The notes under the pieces: model-generated
Seen by the model: only the letters and a program-made list of their open reading frames with translations
Told to the model about the DNA's origin: nothing
The model's database searches: none
Made by a program: the position numbers and the translations under genes
Part shown: in pieces, positions 1 through 9,800 of the stretch
How positions within the stretch are numbered: position 1 is the first letter of the stretch
Layout: every line of letters begins with the position of its first letter
NCBI GenBank assembly: GCA_900766775.1
Contig: CAAFXN010000165.1
Coordinates: forward strand, 1 to 21,248
DNA: 21,248 nucleotides
From: Bacteroidales bacterium
GTDB lineage: Bacteria > Bacteroidota > Bacteroidia > Bacteroidales > Paludibacteraceae
Reading direction: 5' to 3'

Positions 1-19
1 CCAACTGAGCTATTGCCGC
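1..19 (-). tRNA. partial tRNA, 5' end only (isotype unknown)
   Basis: On the minus strand the sequence reads GCGGCAA-TA-GCTC-AGTTGG, a normal acceptor 5' strand, U8/A9, D-stem and start of a D loop. The gene runs off the left edge before the anticodon, so the isotype cannot be named. A strong promoter lies just upstream on the same strand (62-93). Confidence 0.8.
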
Positions 20-61
20 ATTATGTGAGAGACCATATTGCTTTCTTTCCGAAAGCGAGTG

Positions 62-93
62 CAAAGGTACTGCTTTTTTTTGATATGACCAAA
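62..93 (-). promoter_or_regulatory. Bacteroidetes-type promoter for the leftmost tRNA
   Basis: On the minus strand TTTG, exactly 20 bases, then TACCTTTG match the Bacteroidetes primary sigma factor consensus (-33 TTTG, -7 TAnnTTTG). The element is almost base-for-base the same as the tRNA promoter at 10920-10951, which supports a shared host tRNA promoter. Confidence 0.8.
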
Positions 94-163
94 TTTTTTG
101 AAAAAAAAATGCAGAAAAAGTGCATTTTTTTGCTTGGCGCTATGTAATTCCGCTTTTTTTTAC

Positions 164-171
164 TAATTTTG
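164..171 (+). promoter_or_regulatory. possible -7 box for ttcA
   Basis: TAATTTTG fits TAnnTTTG, but no TTTG lies 19-21 bases upstream, so this is a weak candidate. Transcription from here would cross the inverted-repeat leader at 187-290 before ttcA. Confidence 0.3.
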
Positions 172-186
172 CACCCGATTTTTGAG

Positions 187-290
187 GATGAAAGATAAAG
201 GATGAAGGATAAAAGACTTATTACCTTCGTCTATGAGTTTTCAAAGTCAATACTATTTAGTCCTTCATCCTGTGTCCTTAATCCTTTATC
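187..290. repeat. AGGATGAAGGA / TCCTTCATCCT inverted-repeat leader
   Basis: AGGATGAAGGA (199-209) is complementary to TCCTTCATCCT (261-271), and GATAAAGGAT (194-203) to ATCCTTTATC (281-290). The left copies overlap while the right copies are separate, so two alternative hairpins are possible in front of ttcA. The purine-rich GGATAAAGGAT words resemble a dispersed intergenic repeat. No gene is seen in 20-296. Confidence 0.6.
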
Positions 291-296
291 CAAAGT

Positions 297-1052
297 ATGG
301 AACTAACCCCCGAACAATTTGAACTGAGGCGGCTACAGAGCCGACTGACAAAGCGTTTCCACAAGGCCTGCGCCGATTACGGGCTGATAGCCGACGGCGA
401 CCATGTCTTGGTCGGGCTGAGCGGAGGCAAGGACAGCCTCGCGCTTGTGGAGTTGCTGGGTAAGCGCGCGCAGATTATCGTACCACGATTTAGAGTAACC
501 GCCCTTCATGTGCGCGTGCGCGAGCGCGCGTACCTATCTGATATGTCGGCGCTGGAGAAGTTCTGCCAAGCATTCGGCGTATCGCTCCTCGTGAAAGATA
601 CGGAAATCACAGAGAAGCCCGCGCGAGGCGAGAAAGACCCCTGCTTCCTCTGCGCGTGGTATCGCCGAAAAGTGCTATTTGAAACCGCGCAGGAACTGGG
701 CTGCAACAAGATTGCGCTCGGACACCACAAAGATGACATCGTAGAGACGCTGCTGATGAATCTCGTGTTCCAAGGCGCCTTCGCCACCATGCCACCATGC
801 CTGCCCATGGAGAAAATGCCGATTCAAATCATCCGACCCCTCTGCCTGATAGAGGAGAAAGACCTTGTGTGCTATGCTGAGTTGCAGGCTTATCCGAAGC
901 AGACGCGCCTTTGCCCCTTCGAGAAAGAATCCTCGCGCGCAGAGGTCAAACAACTGCTCACCACTTTGGAGCGCCTCAACCCCAATGTGCGCGATTCGCT
1001 CTGGGGAGCCATGCAGAACATCAAGCCGGATTATCTGCCCAAACCATTATGA
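297..1052 (+). CDS. ttcA: TtcA-like tRNA 2-thiocytidine synthetase
   Basis: This is a member of the adenine nucleotide alpha-hydrolase family that thiolates cytidine 32 of some tRNAs using ATP and an iron-sulfur cluster; it acts in the cytoplasm. The PP-loop SGGKDS is at residues 42-47, the CxxC pair at C116/C119, a GHHKDD motif at 142-147 and a third likely cluster Cys at C206. These are the expected TtcA landmarks in order. At 251 residues it is somewhat shorter than the E. coli enzyme. The ATG at 297 directly follows the inverted-repeat leader and keeps the whole N-terminal helix before the PP-loop. The next gene is in the same direction 65 bases on and may be cotranscribed. A related PP-loop sulfurtransferase of another tRNA position cannot be fully excluded. 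Confidence 0.88.
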   Translation: MELTPEQFELRRLQSRLTKRFHKACADYGLIADGDHVLVGLSGGKDSLALVELLGKRAQIIVPRFRVTALHVRVRERAYLSDMSALEKFCQAFGVSLLVKDTEITEKPARGEKDPCFLCAWYRRKVLFETAQELGCNKIALGHHKDDIVETLLMNLVFQGAFATMPPCLPMEKMPIQIIRPLCLIEEKDLVCYAELQAYPKQTRLCPFEKESSRAEVKQLLTTLERLNPNVRDSLWGAMQNIKPDYLPKPL

Positions 1053-1117
1053 GTAAGACGATTTTGTATGCCAAACTCAAGGCATGAGCATGTTAATTGT
1101 AAATTACTAATTGAACT

Positions 1118-1486
1118 ATGCAAGGATTTTATACTATTTTGTTATTGGTTTGCTCCAATGTGTTTATGACATTGGCGTGGTACGGGCATCTGAAGATGGG
1201 TGAACTCGCTTGGTTTCAGAAGTGCCCCATGATTGCCGTGATAGCCTTCTCGTGGGGTATCGCTTTCTTCGAGTATTGTTTGCAGGTGCCTGCCAACAGG
1301 CTTGGCTTCGAGGCAAACGGAGGACCCTTCAACCTCGTGCAACTGAAAGTTATTCAAGAGGTTATCACGCTGATTGTTTTTGCTGTTTTCAGTGTGATAG
1401 CCTTCCATACCCAACTGCGTTGGAACCACTTCGCTGCAGCGCTCTGCCTGATTGCCGCCGTCTATTTTGTCTTCGGCTTCAAATAA
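1118..1486 (+). CDS. DUF486 (DMT-like) small membrane protein
   Basis: A 122-residue inner-membrane protein with four hydrophobic segments (about residues 4-22, 38-57, 75-95 and 101-121). The VPANRLGF segment after the second helix and the QLKVIQE segment before the third match the DUF486 family (PF04342), small relatives of the drug/metabolite transporter fold. The length is normal for the family. The molecular function of the family is not established. It lies downstream of ttcA in the same direction, but nothing links it to tRNA modification. Confidence 0.82.
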   Translation: MQGFYTILLLVCSNVFMTLAWYGHLKMGELAWFQKCPMIAVIAFSWGIAFFEYCLQVPANRLGFEANGGPFNLVQLKVIQEVITLIVFAVFSVIAFHTQLRWNHFAAALCLIAAVYFVFGFK

Positions 1487-1499
1487 TCTCGCAATGCCC

Positions 1500-1527
1500 T
1501 CTTAATTCTTAATTCTTAATTCTTAAT
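1500..1527. repeat. ATTCTTA heptamer tandem repeat at converging gene ends
   Basis: About three and a half copies of a 7-base unit (TTAATTC) lie between two converging genes. The last residues of the esterase (IKN) are encoded inside the repeat, so unit number changes would alter its C-terminus. TTAA words on both sides could form a weak hairpin, but no strong terminator is seen. Confidence 0.6.
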
Positions 1528-2820
1528 TGTTAACTGTCCTGCCAGCCACTCGGCGCGCAGTTGTTTGTGCTCGGCGTACATCCAGTGGGCGCAGTCGAGC
1601 GGTGTGAGCAGCGTCTTCGGGCACGTGAGGCTGTTGAACACGGCGTAGGTGCTCGTCGGGCAGCACACTTGGTCGTTGTACCCGAGCATGAACCACACGG
1701 GGCAGCGCACGAAGCGCGCGAAGTTCACCACATCGTAGTATTCCGTCACTTTCTGTTTCTCCTCCGACAGTTCGCGCCACTTGGGCCACCCCGCGGCGCG
1801 TCCCCGCACATACCCTGCTATCTCCGCGAGGGCGGGGTAGGAGGCGGCTGCGGCTTTGATACGCGGGTCGAGCGCGGCATGCACGATGGTCAGCGCACCG
1901 CCCTGCGAACCCCCGTAGCAACCTATGCGCGCCGTGTCTACGCACGGCAACGAGCACAGGAAATCCACCGTCTTCACCGTCCCCGCATACACGCGGCGGT
2001 AGTAGTAGCGGTCGCGGTCGTCGAGGTGGATGGTGTTGTAGTCGCGCAGCGCGTTGGCGCGCAGGTCGGTATAGACCTGCTGCGGTAGGTTCACGGGGAT
2101 ACCGTTGATACCCATCTCCAGCGTGATGATGCCGTGTGCGGGGAAGTAAGCCACATCCCCCGGGTGCGGCTTCACGCCTGCCCCGGGCCACAGGACGACG
2201 GCGGGGTATTGCTCCGTGGCATGCAGTGGGTCCACACCTCGAGGCACGGCGAGCGTGCCGTAGAGGTAATGACCCTCTTGGAAGTTCTGAAAACGCACCT
2301 CATACACATCCGCGTCGGGCGTGCAGTGGTCGGGAAGCAGCGTCAGCAGCGGGCGCAACGGTACTCGACGGGCTTCCTCAATGCTCTGCCGCCAGAACGC
2401 CTCGAAGTCCGCGGGAAGCGGCGTCGTCGGCGCTATTCGCTCGGGCGAGAAGGCGAGGTTGATGGTGTTAGTGTAGGTCTTCCCGTCTATCTCCACACTG
2501 GCGCTAAGTGTCTTGAAACCCGGTTGCGAAGCACCCGGCAGGCGCAGCCGTTGCACGCCGCTCTTCCCCGTGCGCAGAACCCCCGATTTCTCGGTGGCAC
2601 GCTGCTCCATACCCCACTCATAGCGCACCTCGGCGTCGGGGATGGGCACATAATGACGCACGGCGGCAATCTCTATCTCCACCGACTCACCCACCGCATA
2701 CGTCCAGTCGGCGTGGTCGGGTACGAAACGAACAGAGACATAGTCGCGCACATTGGTCTTCTGCGCAACGAGCCCGAGGCTCAATACAAGGCAAAGAAGC
2801 AGGGAAACAGTCTTTCTCAT
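1516..2820 (-). CDS. secreted CE7-type acetyl(xylan) esterase
   Basis: An alpha/beta hydrolase of the acetylxylan esterase / cephalosporin-C deacetylase family (AXE1, PF05448), expected to remove acetyl groups from xylan or oligosaccharides. Residues 1-20 form a signal peptide ending LVAQ, so it is exported to the periplasm or outer membrane. Residues 25-125 look like an N-terminal beta-sandwich, and the catalytic domain covers about 130-430. The nucleophile is Ser305 in GGSQGG (303-308), with likely partners Asp383 in YNDQ and His412 in CAHW. The classic CE7 RGQ motif is replaced by MGING near residue 236. At 434 residues it is longer than single-domain CE7 enzymes because of the added N-terminal domain, a common layout in gut Bacteroidales. 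It is transcribed alone from the promoter at 2848-2879. Confidence 0.87.
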   Translation of the reverse strand: MRKTVSLLLCLVLSLGLVAQKTNVRDYVSVRFVPDHADWTYAVGESVEIEIAAVRHYVPIPDAEVRYEWGMEQRATEKSGVLRTGKSGVQRLRLPGASQPGFKTLSASVEIDGKTYTNTINLAFSPERIAPTTPLPADFEAFWRQSIEEARRVPLRPLLTLLPDHCTPDADVYEVRFQNFQEGHYLYGTLAVPRGVDPLHATEQYPAVVLWPGAGVKPHPGDVAYFPAHGIITLEMGINGIPVNLPQQVYTDLRANALRDYNTIHLDDRDRYYYRRVYAGTVKTVDFLCSLPCVDTARIGCYGGSQGGALTIVHAALDPRIKAAAASYPALAEIAGYVRGRAAGWPKWRELSEEKQKVTEYYDVVNFARFVRCPVWFMLGYNDQVCCPTSTYAVFNSLTCPKTLLTPLDCAHWMYAEHKQLRAEWLAGQLTIKN

Positions 2821-2847
2821 GGCGGTAAGGGTATTAAAAAATCGCTA

Positions 2848-2879
2848 CAAAGATACTACTTTTTTCTCAAACATGCAAA
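2848..2879 (-). promoter_or_regulatory. promoter of the esterase gene
   Basis: On the minus strand TTTG, 20 bases, then TATCTTTG form a full Bacteroidetes promoter. It ends 27 bases before the esterase ATG, giving a short leader and supporting the start at 2820. Confidence 0.8.
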
Positions 2880-2898
2880 TCTCTTTCGTGTTTTTTTT

Positions 2899-3048
2899 TC
2901 GCGGGTCTGTCGCGGGTCTGTCTCGGGTAAGTCTCAGCTAAGTCTCGGGTAAGTCTCGGCTCTCCCGTAACATTACCGCGTGTCTCCCGCAGGTCTCCCG
3001 CAGGTCCCCCGCAGGTCGTCCGCGTGTCCCTCTGCTGTCTCTCATGCC
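2899..3048. repeat. degenerate 11-bp tandem repeat array
   Basis: Units such as TCGCGGGTCTG (twice), TCTCGGGTAAG (twice), TCTCAGCTAAG, TCTCCCGCAGG (twice), TCCCCCGCAGG and TCGTCCGCGTG follow each other in an 11-base register, broken once near 2965-2982. It sits between the divergent esterase and surface-protein promoters. The same family recurs at 10616-10656. The open frame across it on the minus strand is a by-product of the repeat. Confidence 0.8.
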
Positions 3049-3167
3049 CTACATGCCGCTTTCGGCAGAAATTCCCCATGTTTTACCTAAAAACACCACA
3101 CAGAATGAGCAAAAATATACCAAAATACCCCAATAGTGTACTTTTTGTAAATTTTTGTGCTCAATTA

Positions 3168-3199
3168 TTTGCGTATTCGGAAAAAAAGCAGTAACTTTG
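3168..3199 (+). promoter_or_regulatory. promoter of the small/giant surface-protein operon
   Basis: TTTG (3168-3171), 20 bases, then TAACTTTG (3192-3199) match the Bacteroidetes consensus. Because it lies inside the longest open frame of the next gene, a TTG start at 3155 is ruled out in practice and the ATG at 3266 is preferred. Confidence 0.8.
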
Positions 3200-3265
3200 T
3201 CCCCACTTTTTGAGAGTAAATTTAGTCTAATTGAGGTACCTTGGAACCTAAAACCTGCTGCGTTT

Positions 3266-3859
3266 ATGCTGCAACTAACTGAAATACAATGTATTACCCC
3301 CCCCCATGAATATGGTGCTTCTCAGCAAGGAGGTGCAACTGCTTCGTCTGATATAGTATGGAGTAGTTCCCGTTTCTCTTCTTTTTATACTACCTCTGCT
3401 TATTCCGCTGCTCTCCGGGAGCGGACTTTTGTTGTGCGTGAGACGGCGAACAGTGATTGGGGTTCAGCACCGCAGTCCTCTTCGTCGTTCTACTCCACTT
3501 CGGCATACGTCTTGCACTCTGCCCGCGACGCTTCGGGCAATGTGGGGGTAGCCGCTCCGACAAGTGCGAATAGCATGATAGCGCAAGCGACATATGCGGA
3601 CTTCGTACCGCAGAACGTTGGAATAGCGCAGGTGAATCGTTTCTATGCCATGGCGGACGATATGTACGAGCAGTACCTGTCGGCAGACGCGGGGCAGAGC
3701 AAGATGTACGCGCGCGGCAGCAGACCCAACGACGGACCCACACTGGGTGAGTTGACCCCCGTGGGAGACGCCGTGCTTCCCCTCCTCGCGTGCGCGATAA
3801 CCTATGTGGCGTTTAAGATACGGAGAATGATTAACCTTAAGAAAGCAAAAACCTTATGA
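3266..3859 (+). CDS. small tail-anchored protein with PVGD-TM-RR C-terminus
   Basis: Residues are numbered from the ATG at 3266 (197 residues). The body is rich in Ser, Thr, Ala and Tyr and contains two related segments, FSSFYTTSAY and SSFYSTSAY, about 40 residues apart. The C-terminus has the layout TPVGD, a hydrophobic helix of about 17 residues, then a basic cluster (KIRR...KK), near residues 165-197. No N-terminal signal peptide is visible, so it may be C-terminally anchored. The layout resembles tripartite sorting tails (PEP-CTERM type), but I cannot assign a named family. A run of nine C (3297-3305) lies near the 5' end. The stop overlaps the next start as ATGA, so translation is probably coupled to the giant gene. 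From memory, similar small proteins precede very large exported proteins in other Bacteroidales; function unknown. Confidence 0.72.
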   Translation: MLQLTEIQCITPPHEYGASQQGGATASSDIVWSSSRFSSFYTTSAYSAALRERTFVVRETANSDWGSAPQSSSSFYSTSAYVLHSARDASGNVGVAAPTSANSMIAQATYADFVPQNVGIAQVNRFYAMADDMYEQYLSADAGQSKMYARGSRPNDGPTLGELTPVGDAVLPLLACAITYVAFKIRRMINLKKAKTL

Positions 3860-6800
3860 AAATGAGTCGGTTGAACAAGATAGAACGCGCGGTGCGCATG
3901 TGGTTGGCATTCATGGCGATGATGCTTCCCCTGCTGTCCGCGCAGGCGGAGACGGCGAGCGAACTGCTACTCACAGAGATGACCAACGATACGATAACGC
4001 TGGCATACTCCAATGACAATACGAACTACTATCTCATGGTAGGAAAAGACAATTCCATATCTGCAACGCTGAATAATACCGATACTACGGCACTATGGAA
4101 AGTGTACAATTTCTATGGCGTTGGTTTCAAATTAGAGAACCTCTCTACTCACCGGTGGTTGCGTGTGGAAGAAGCGAAAAAGGGGTACAATTTTCTTATG
4201 GTAGCGGATATTAGTGGCGGTACCATGTTTTGCATCAACTCAGTAGAAGAAGAACCCGATTACGCTACTACGGGCCGTGGGTTTGCCTCTATCTATTTTA
4301 TGGGAGGTCAATATCAACGATTTTTTTTGTATTACGATGCAAGTAAGAACAAGAAAAAGTGGGCAGGACAGAGCAGCACAGAGAGTTTCTTGCGCATAGA
4401 GCAGTGGACGAGGTACTCTTCCGCGTCGTATGAGATTACAACGGACTATTCGGTGTGGAACTTGCCCTTTGTGGACGAGGTGCATGCGTTCAGTAAGAAT
4501 CAGGTGCACTCCAACACCTACAAGGTGTGGCTGCGCACGGTGTCCTACCTCTATTGCCGCCCGGAGGGCGTGAACAGCCTGCCGCAACTCCTCTACTCGA
4601 ACAGCACGGAACCGACGAACGCAGTAAGCCCCACCTACTATTGGGCATCGAATCTCGACCCCGAGACCTCCCGCCTGACCGCTACACAGTTCGTCAATTC
4701 GGGCGAGATAGAGGAGGAGAGGGCTCGGGATATGATAAAGGCGACGGTGGTGAAGGGAGCCAACGTAGGCGAATGGAGAGTAACGATGACGCCGCAAGGA
4801 AAGAGCCCCATCAACCTGCGGGACTCGAACCGCAACTACACCGACTATACCGACTACTGGGTGATGACCGTCGCGTCCACGAGTCGCGATGAGGACGAGC
4901 CCGCAAGCAGTACCATCAAACGCCCCGTGGTGCGCGTGGCGGGACACCACAGGCTGATGGACGGACTATACGCAAGCACCTCACCCACCAACTACTATTT
5001 CACCACCGAGGGCGGCACACACACCTTCCAAAGCAACCTGACCCTGATAAAGGGCAAGGCGATATTCGGCAAAGACGAGCAGGTACTGGAGAACCCGTAC
5101 GCCAACAATCTGGCAGGCTATGTCTTCTCTGATACCACGCAGAAAGTGCTGAGTCTCAAAGAGGTAGAGGTGGCGTTCTCAGCGGGTGAGGATACATGGG
5201 TCTCTGCCGAAAAGGTCGGGGACGGCAGTAGCAACACCTTCACGGCAACGGCAAACGATAACTACAACCCTGCCTCCCGCACCGCCTCCCTGCTCTCCAT
5301 CTACACCTACAAGGACAACGGCAAGACCTACGGCACCACCGTCCAAACTCGTATCTACCAAGCAGGCTCGAACGAGACGGGAGAGGTGAAGATGAGGCAC
5401 CAACCGGGTGCGGGCAACACCTCGCTGAATGAACACGGCATGCAGGCTGTGCACACCGTGGAGAAGACGATATACTACGTGCCCGACGTGGAGATGGAGT
5501 TGCAACTGAGCCAAGCGACCTTCAAGGGCTACATGCGCTGGTACGACTACGAGACGGACAAAGACCCGATGTTCGACAAGGACGGCAACGCCATCGAGAA
5601 GTTCTGGGTGCGGGAGCCGACGACCCAACTCGACAACAGCGCTTATCTCTTCAAGTCCATCAACATGGACGGCAAGACCTCCCACGGACGCTATGCCGAT
5701 ATGCCCCTGATAACGGGCGGTTGCGGCGGCGTAGGAAATGCAACGCCTGTACCTAACCCCATTATCAAAGCCAACTGGACGAAGGCGCAGACGGTGAAGG
5801 GCGACGGCAGACGCGACATCGCCTGCGACGTGAGTTGCTACTTGGACTATTCCATCACCGACACGGCTATCACCGAGCCCACGCTCTCCTATCGTCAGAT
5901 ATTCCACCTGCGCCCTGCGGAGGAGATAGCCAAGAAAATTTCCGACTGCAAGGCAAGTAAAGGAGAGTACTTCGAGGTGCACCACTACACCGCGCCTACG
6001 GGCCAACCCGTACACCTTTCGACCAATATCAAGCACTACGATAACTCCAACATAGCCGACCTCTGTATGTTCTACGACAAGGATGGCAAGCTGCAGCGCA
6101 TAGGAAAGGGCTACAGCGAAGCGGTATGGTACAAAGACAATGAGGAGATGAGCGTCGTCAACCGCAGCAATGACAATGTGGTGGTGGAGTCGGCGACGGC
6201 AGACACCGTGGTCTATGATCTGCGCCTGCCATCTTCGGTGAGTGGGCTGGAAGAAGACTTGCTACTGGTGCGCTTCTATGTGGTCTTCGCACCCTACACC
6301 CTCTATGGTCCCACTCAGCAGACACTGATTACCCAAGAGGAGATAGCCAAGAACTACGACATCTTGGCGGCGCAGGACTTCAACTTCGACATCCCCGGCA
6401 CCACTGATGTGAAGTACTACGACGGCCACCTGCCGTGGAACGAAGCAACCTACGGCTACGTCTATCCCGCAGAGACCCCCGACTACATCCGTGTGGTCAA
6501 TAAGGGCTTCCCCTACTACGGCGAGTACACCATCACGAACCGCGTGGACCAAAGCACTTGGGCGGTGGGCGAGCAGCACGGAGGTGCCGCCAACGGCTAC
6601 TGCTTCTATGCCGACGGCACCATAGTCCCCGGACTGGTAACATCCGTCTCCACCGACGCGCAGATATGCTCCGGGCAGCAGATGTTCTTCAGCGCGTGGG
6701 TCTGCAACCCGAACCAAGGGGGAAACGGCGATGACCCCGTCTTCCGCTTCAACGTCCAAGGGCGCAACAAAGAAGAGAACGGCGAGTGGACCGATTGGGA

Positions 6801-9800
6801 GAACGTGGGGCAGTTCTACACGGGACCGATAGCGAAAGGCGGGAAGTGGTACCAGGTGAAGTTCCCTATCGTGAGCGAGAAGAACTACGACGAGTCGCGG
6901 GTGTCAATCTACAACTTCGCCCCGACCAACTCGGGAAATGACTTTCTGGTGGACGACATATGCCTGTTTGCGTCGCGCCTCCCGCTGCAAGCCTACCAGG
7001 CAACGACCACCTGCGCCGAGGATAGCAACGAGGTGATAATCAGTCGTATAGACTACACCCGTCTGACGGGCGACTGGGCGGGAAAACTGATATACTACCA
7101 GGTTTATAACACCACGGGCGACAGTGCCCTGTGGGCGAAGTACTACCGCTACGGCGAGATGGACAAGGTGACTTATCCCGATTGTCGCTACGGCTATATC
7201 TGTATCCCCTGCAACGAGTACGACCCCTCTCGGTCGGGAGACCTGAACTACCAAGACGAGCACCTGTATATGAAAGACGACGAGTCGAAGATGGTGTACT
7301 CCTCCGTCACGCAGTTCATCGACACGCTGCTCGAACTGAAAGAGAACCACGGCCGCGTGCGGGCGCAGAAAGCCTACGTGAAGACCTACGACAACGCGCA
7401 GGACACGGAGGGCAGGTGGGTGCTCTATGTGGGCGAGATTATCTCGAAGGAGCAGTTGAAGAACACCTGCCGGTACGAGGTGCGCATGGCGGGCAGCAAG
7501 AGCGACCTGTCGAACCCCGACTGCGCCTTGCAGGCAGAGTTGCCGCTCAACCACCAAGCGACCTTCCTTTTCGACGGCAAGGTAGCACCTGAGGGGGGCG
7601 TGTGCGCCAACAACCTGTACCCGATAGACGTGGTGGTTACCAACCAGTATGTGGACGAGCAGGGACATTCGCAGACTATCCGAGCCAACGCCTATGCCGA
7701 CTGGCTCGTGGCGGACCGGGCGGACGACATCTTCCGCGACGACAAACTGAAGACGCAGGAGAACATCAACAAGGCGAACGCCGCTTTCCGCGCCAAGTAC
7801 GGCTACGACCGCGGCAAGGTGGAGGACGCGATACGCTGCATGCGCCAGCAGCCGACCGACGGCAAGCCCAACCCCAACCTCGAGGTGAGCGACGCCGAAC
7901 TGCTGGTTACCACCGAGTGGATGCAGGAGCCGTGGAAGGTCGAGTTGCTGCAAGACCTTGCCGCTCGAGGCTACCTGAAACTCAGGCAGCAGACGACTTG
8001 GTGCTACATGACCTCCGAGGACACCGTCCGCTACTGGATATTCCCCATCTCGGGCACGGCTGAGGCAAAGGTGGGCGAGGACACCATCACGCTCAACGAC
8101 TGCAACTCGCCGTCCTACATGCGTATATGCGTCAACAAAAGCGACTACAACTTCTCGCTCAGCCCGCTCCCGAAGCAGGATATGGACGAGCAGCAACGAG
8201 GGCAACTGCCCGGGCTGCGCGTGTCGGCAAGCGACGCGAACAAGTGCATCGTGTCGAGCATAGGCGAATGTTCCGACAAGGTAACGGGGCTGGTGCCGGA
8301 TAGTTGCAAACTGACGGACACAAACGACCCCGCTGTGCTGGAGGCGATGAAGAAAAAGGGCTTCCAAATGGGGTACAGCAATGTGCTGAGCGATAATAAG
8401 CTAAGCCTGACGCTGACTCCGCTGAAGAGCAACACCGACACCATGCGCGCGGGCTACACCTATACCATGCGCGTGAAGATGTTGGGCTCGGGCGGCGTAG
8501 CGGACGGCTGTGAGGTGGGGTACAGTTACTTCAAGGTGATGGTGCTCCCCGACACGATGATTTGGTCCCCGACGGTGAGCACGGAGTGGGGCGACGACCG
8601 CAACTGGCGAGGCATAGCAAATGGCGACACGATAGCGGGCTACGCTCCGCTGGCGGAGAAGACCAATGTGGTGATTCCCACCATGGAAGACCCCTCGCGT
8701 TACCCCTACATATCCAACCACAACTGCTATCCTACTGACGCCAACTACACCTCCCACGGCTGCAAAGACATACAGTTCTGCAAGAATGCCATCCTTATCA
8801 ACCAGCACCTGCTGGACTACAAGCGTGCGTTCGTGGATATGGTGATTAACTCTGCGCGTTGGTACTCGGTGGCGGCACCCTTGAAGAGCATGTACTCAGG
8901 CGACTTCTTCATCCCCCACAGCGGCAAATACACGGGCACATGGAAGAACTTGGAGTCTTCGCGTCCGTTTGAGGTGGAGCCCTTCCGAGGCATGCGCACA
9001 AGCGACGCCGCCTACGCCTTTGCCGTAGCGTACTACAACAAGTCCGTTGATGTCTACCACGCGGTGGACAATGCCTCTACCCTGTTCTCTGCCAAGACGG
9101 CGGCTTTCGCGCGCTCGAATGCGATGAACGAGGCACTGCAGGCGGGCATGGGCTTGCAGGTGCGTGGCTACGGTCCGGGAGACGACGGCGAGGAGTTGGT
9201 GGTCCGGCTGCCCAAGCAAGACGAGACTTACTACTACTTCTACGCGGACGGCAGCCAGAGCAGCAAGCGCGATGACATACCAAACCGCAACACAGGCTAC
9301 TCCTTTGCTTTCGACCCCTCGGAGCAAGATACCACCATGACCATCACGCTCGGCAACGAGCAGGAGAGCGAGTACTTCCTCTTCGGTAACCCCACGATGG
9401 CATATATCGATATGGAGCGTTTTTGCACCGACAACCCGGGCATAGAGAAGATGTTCCAATACATGAACGGCACCACATGGATAACGGTGTCTCCGAATAC
9501 GGGCACAGGTGCGTTCGACGACCGCTTGGTGGCACCCATGCAGTCGGTGTTGCTGCGTGCGCTCTCCCCGGCGACTACGCTCACGCTCCGCCTCAAGCCA
9601 TCCCACCTGACAGGACTGGTGCAGACCGAATACACCGACGACAACTACATGCCCTCTTACAAGCCTGCCCGCGCGGCGGCACCTGCGAGGGAGAACGGCT
9701 GGGGCGAGGCCACGCCTGCCGTGATGGACATAGCGCTCTACACCCCGCTCGCGGACTACGAGAACCAAGCCTATGCCACCGCCTTCGCCGCCCTGGCGAC

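Noticed and set aside
1049..1087. 12-residue frame overlapping the ttcA stop as ATGA
   Set aside because: Too short, and no support beyond the overlap.
2899..3048. CRISPR array
   Set aside because: The units are 11 bases with no spacers.
3155..3265. Upstream TTG start for the small surface gene
   Set aside because: It precedes the -7 box at 3192-3199, so it would not be in the transcript.
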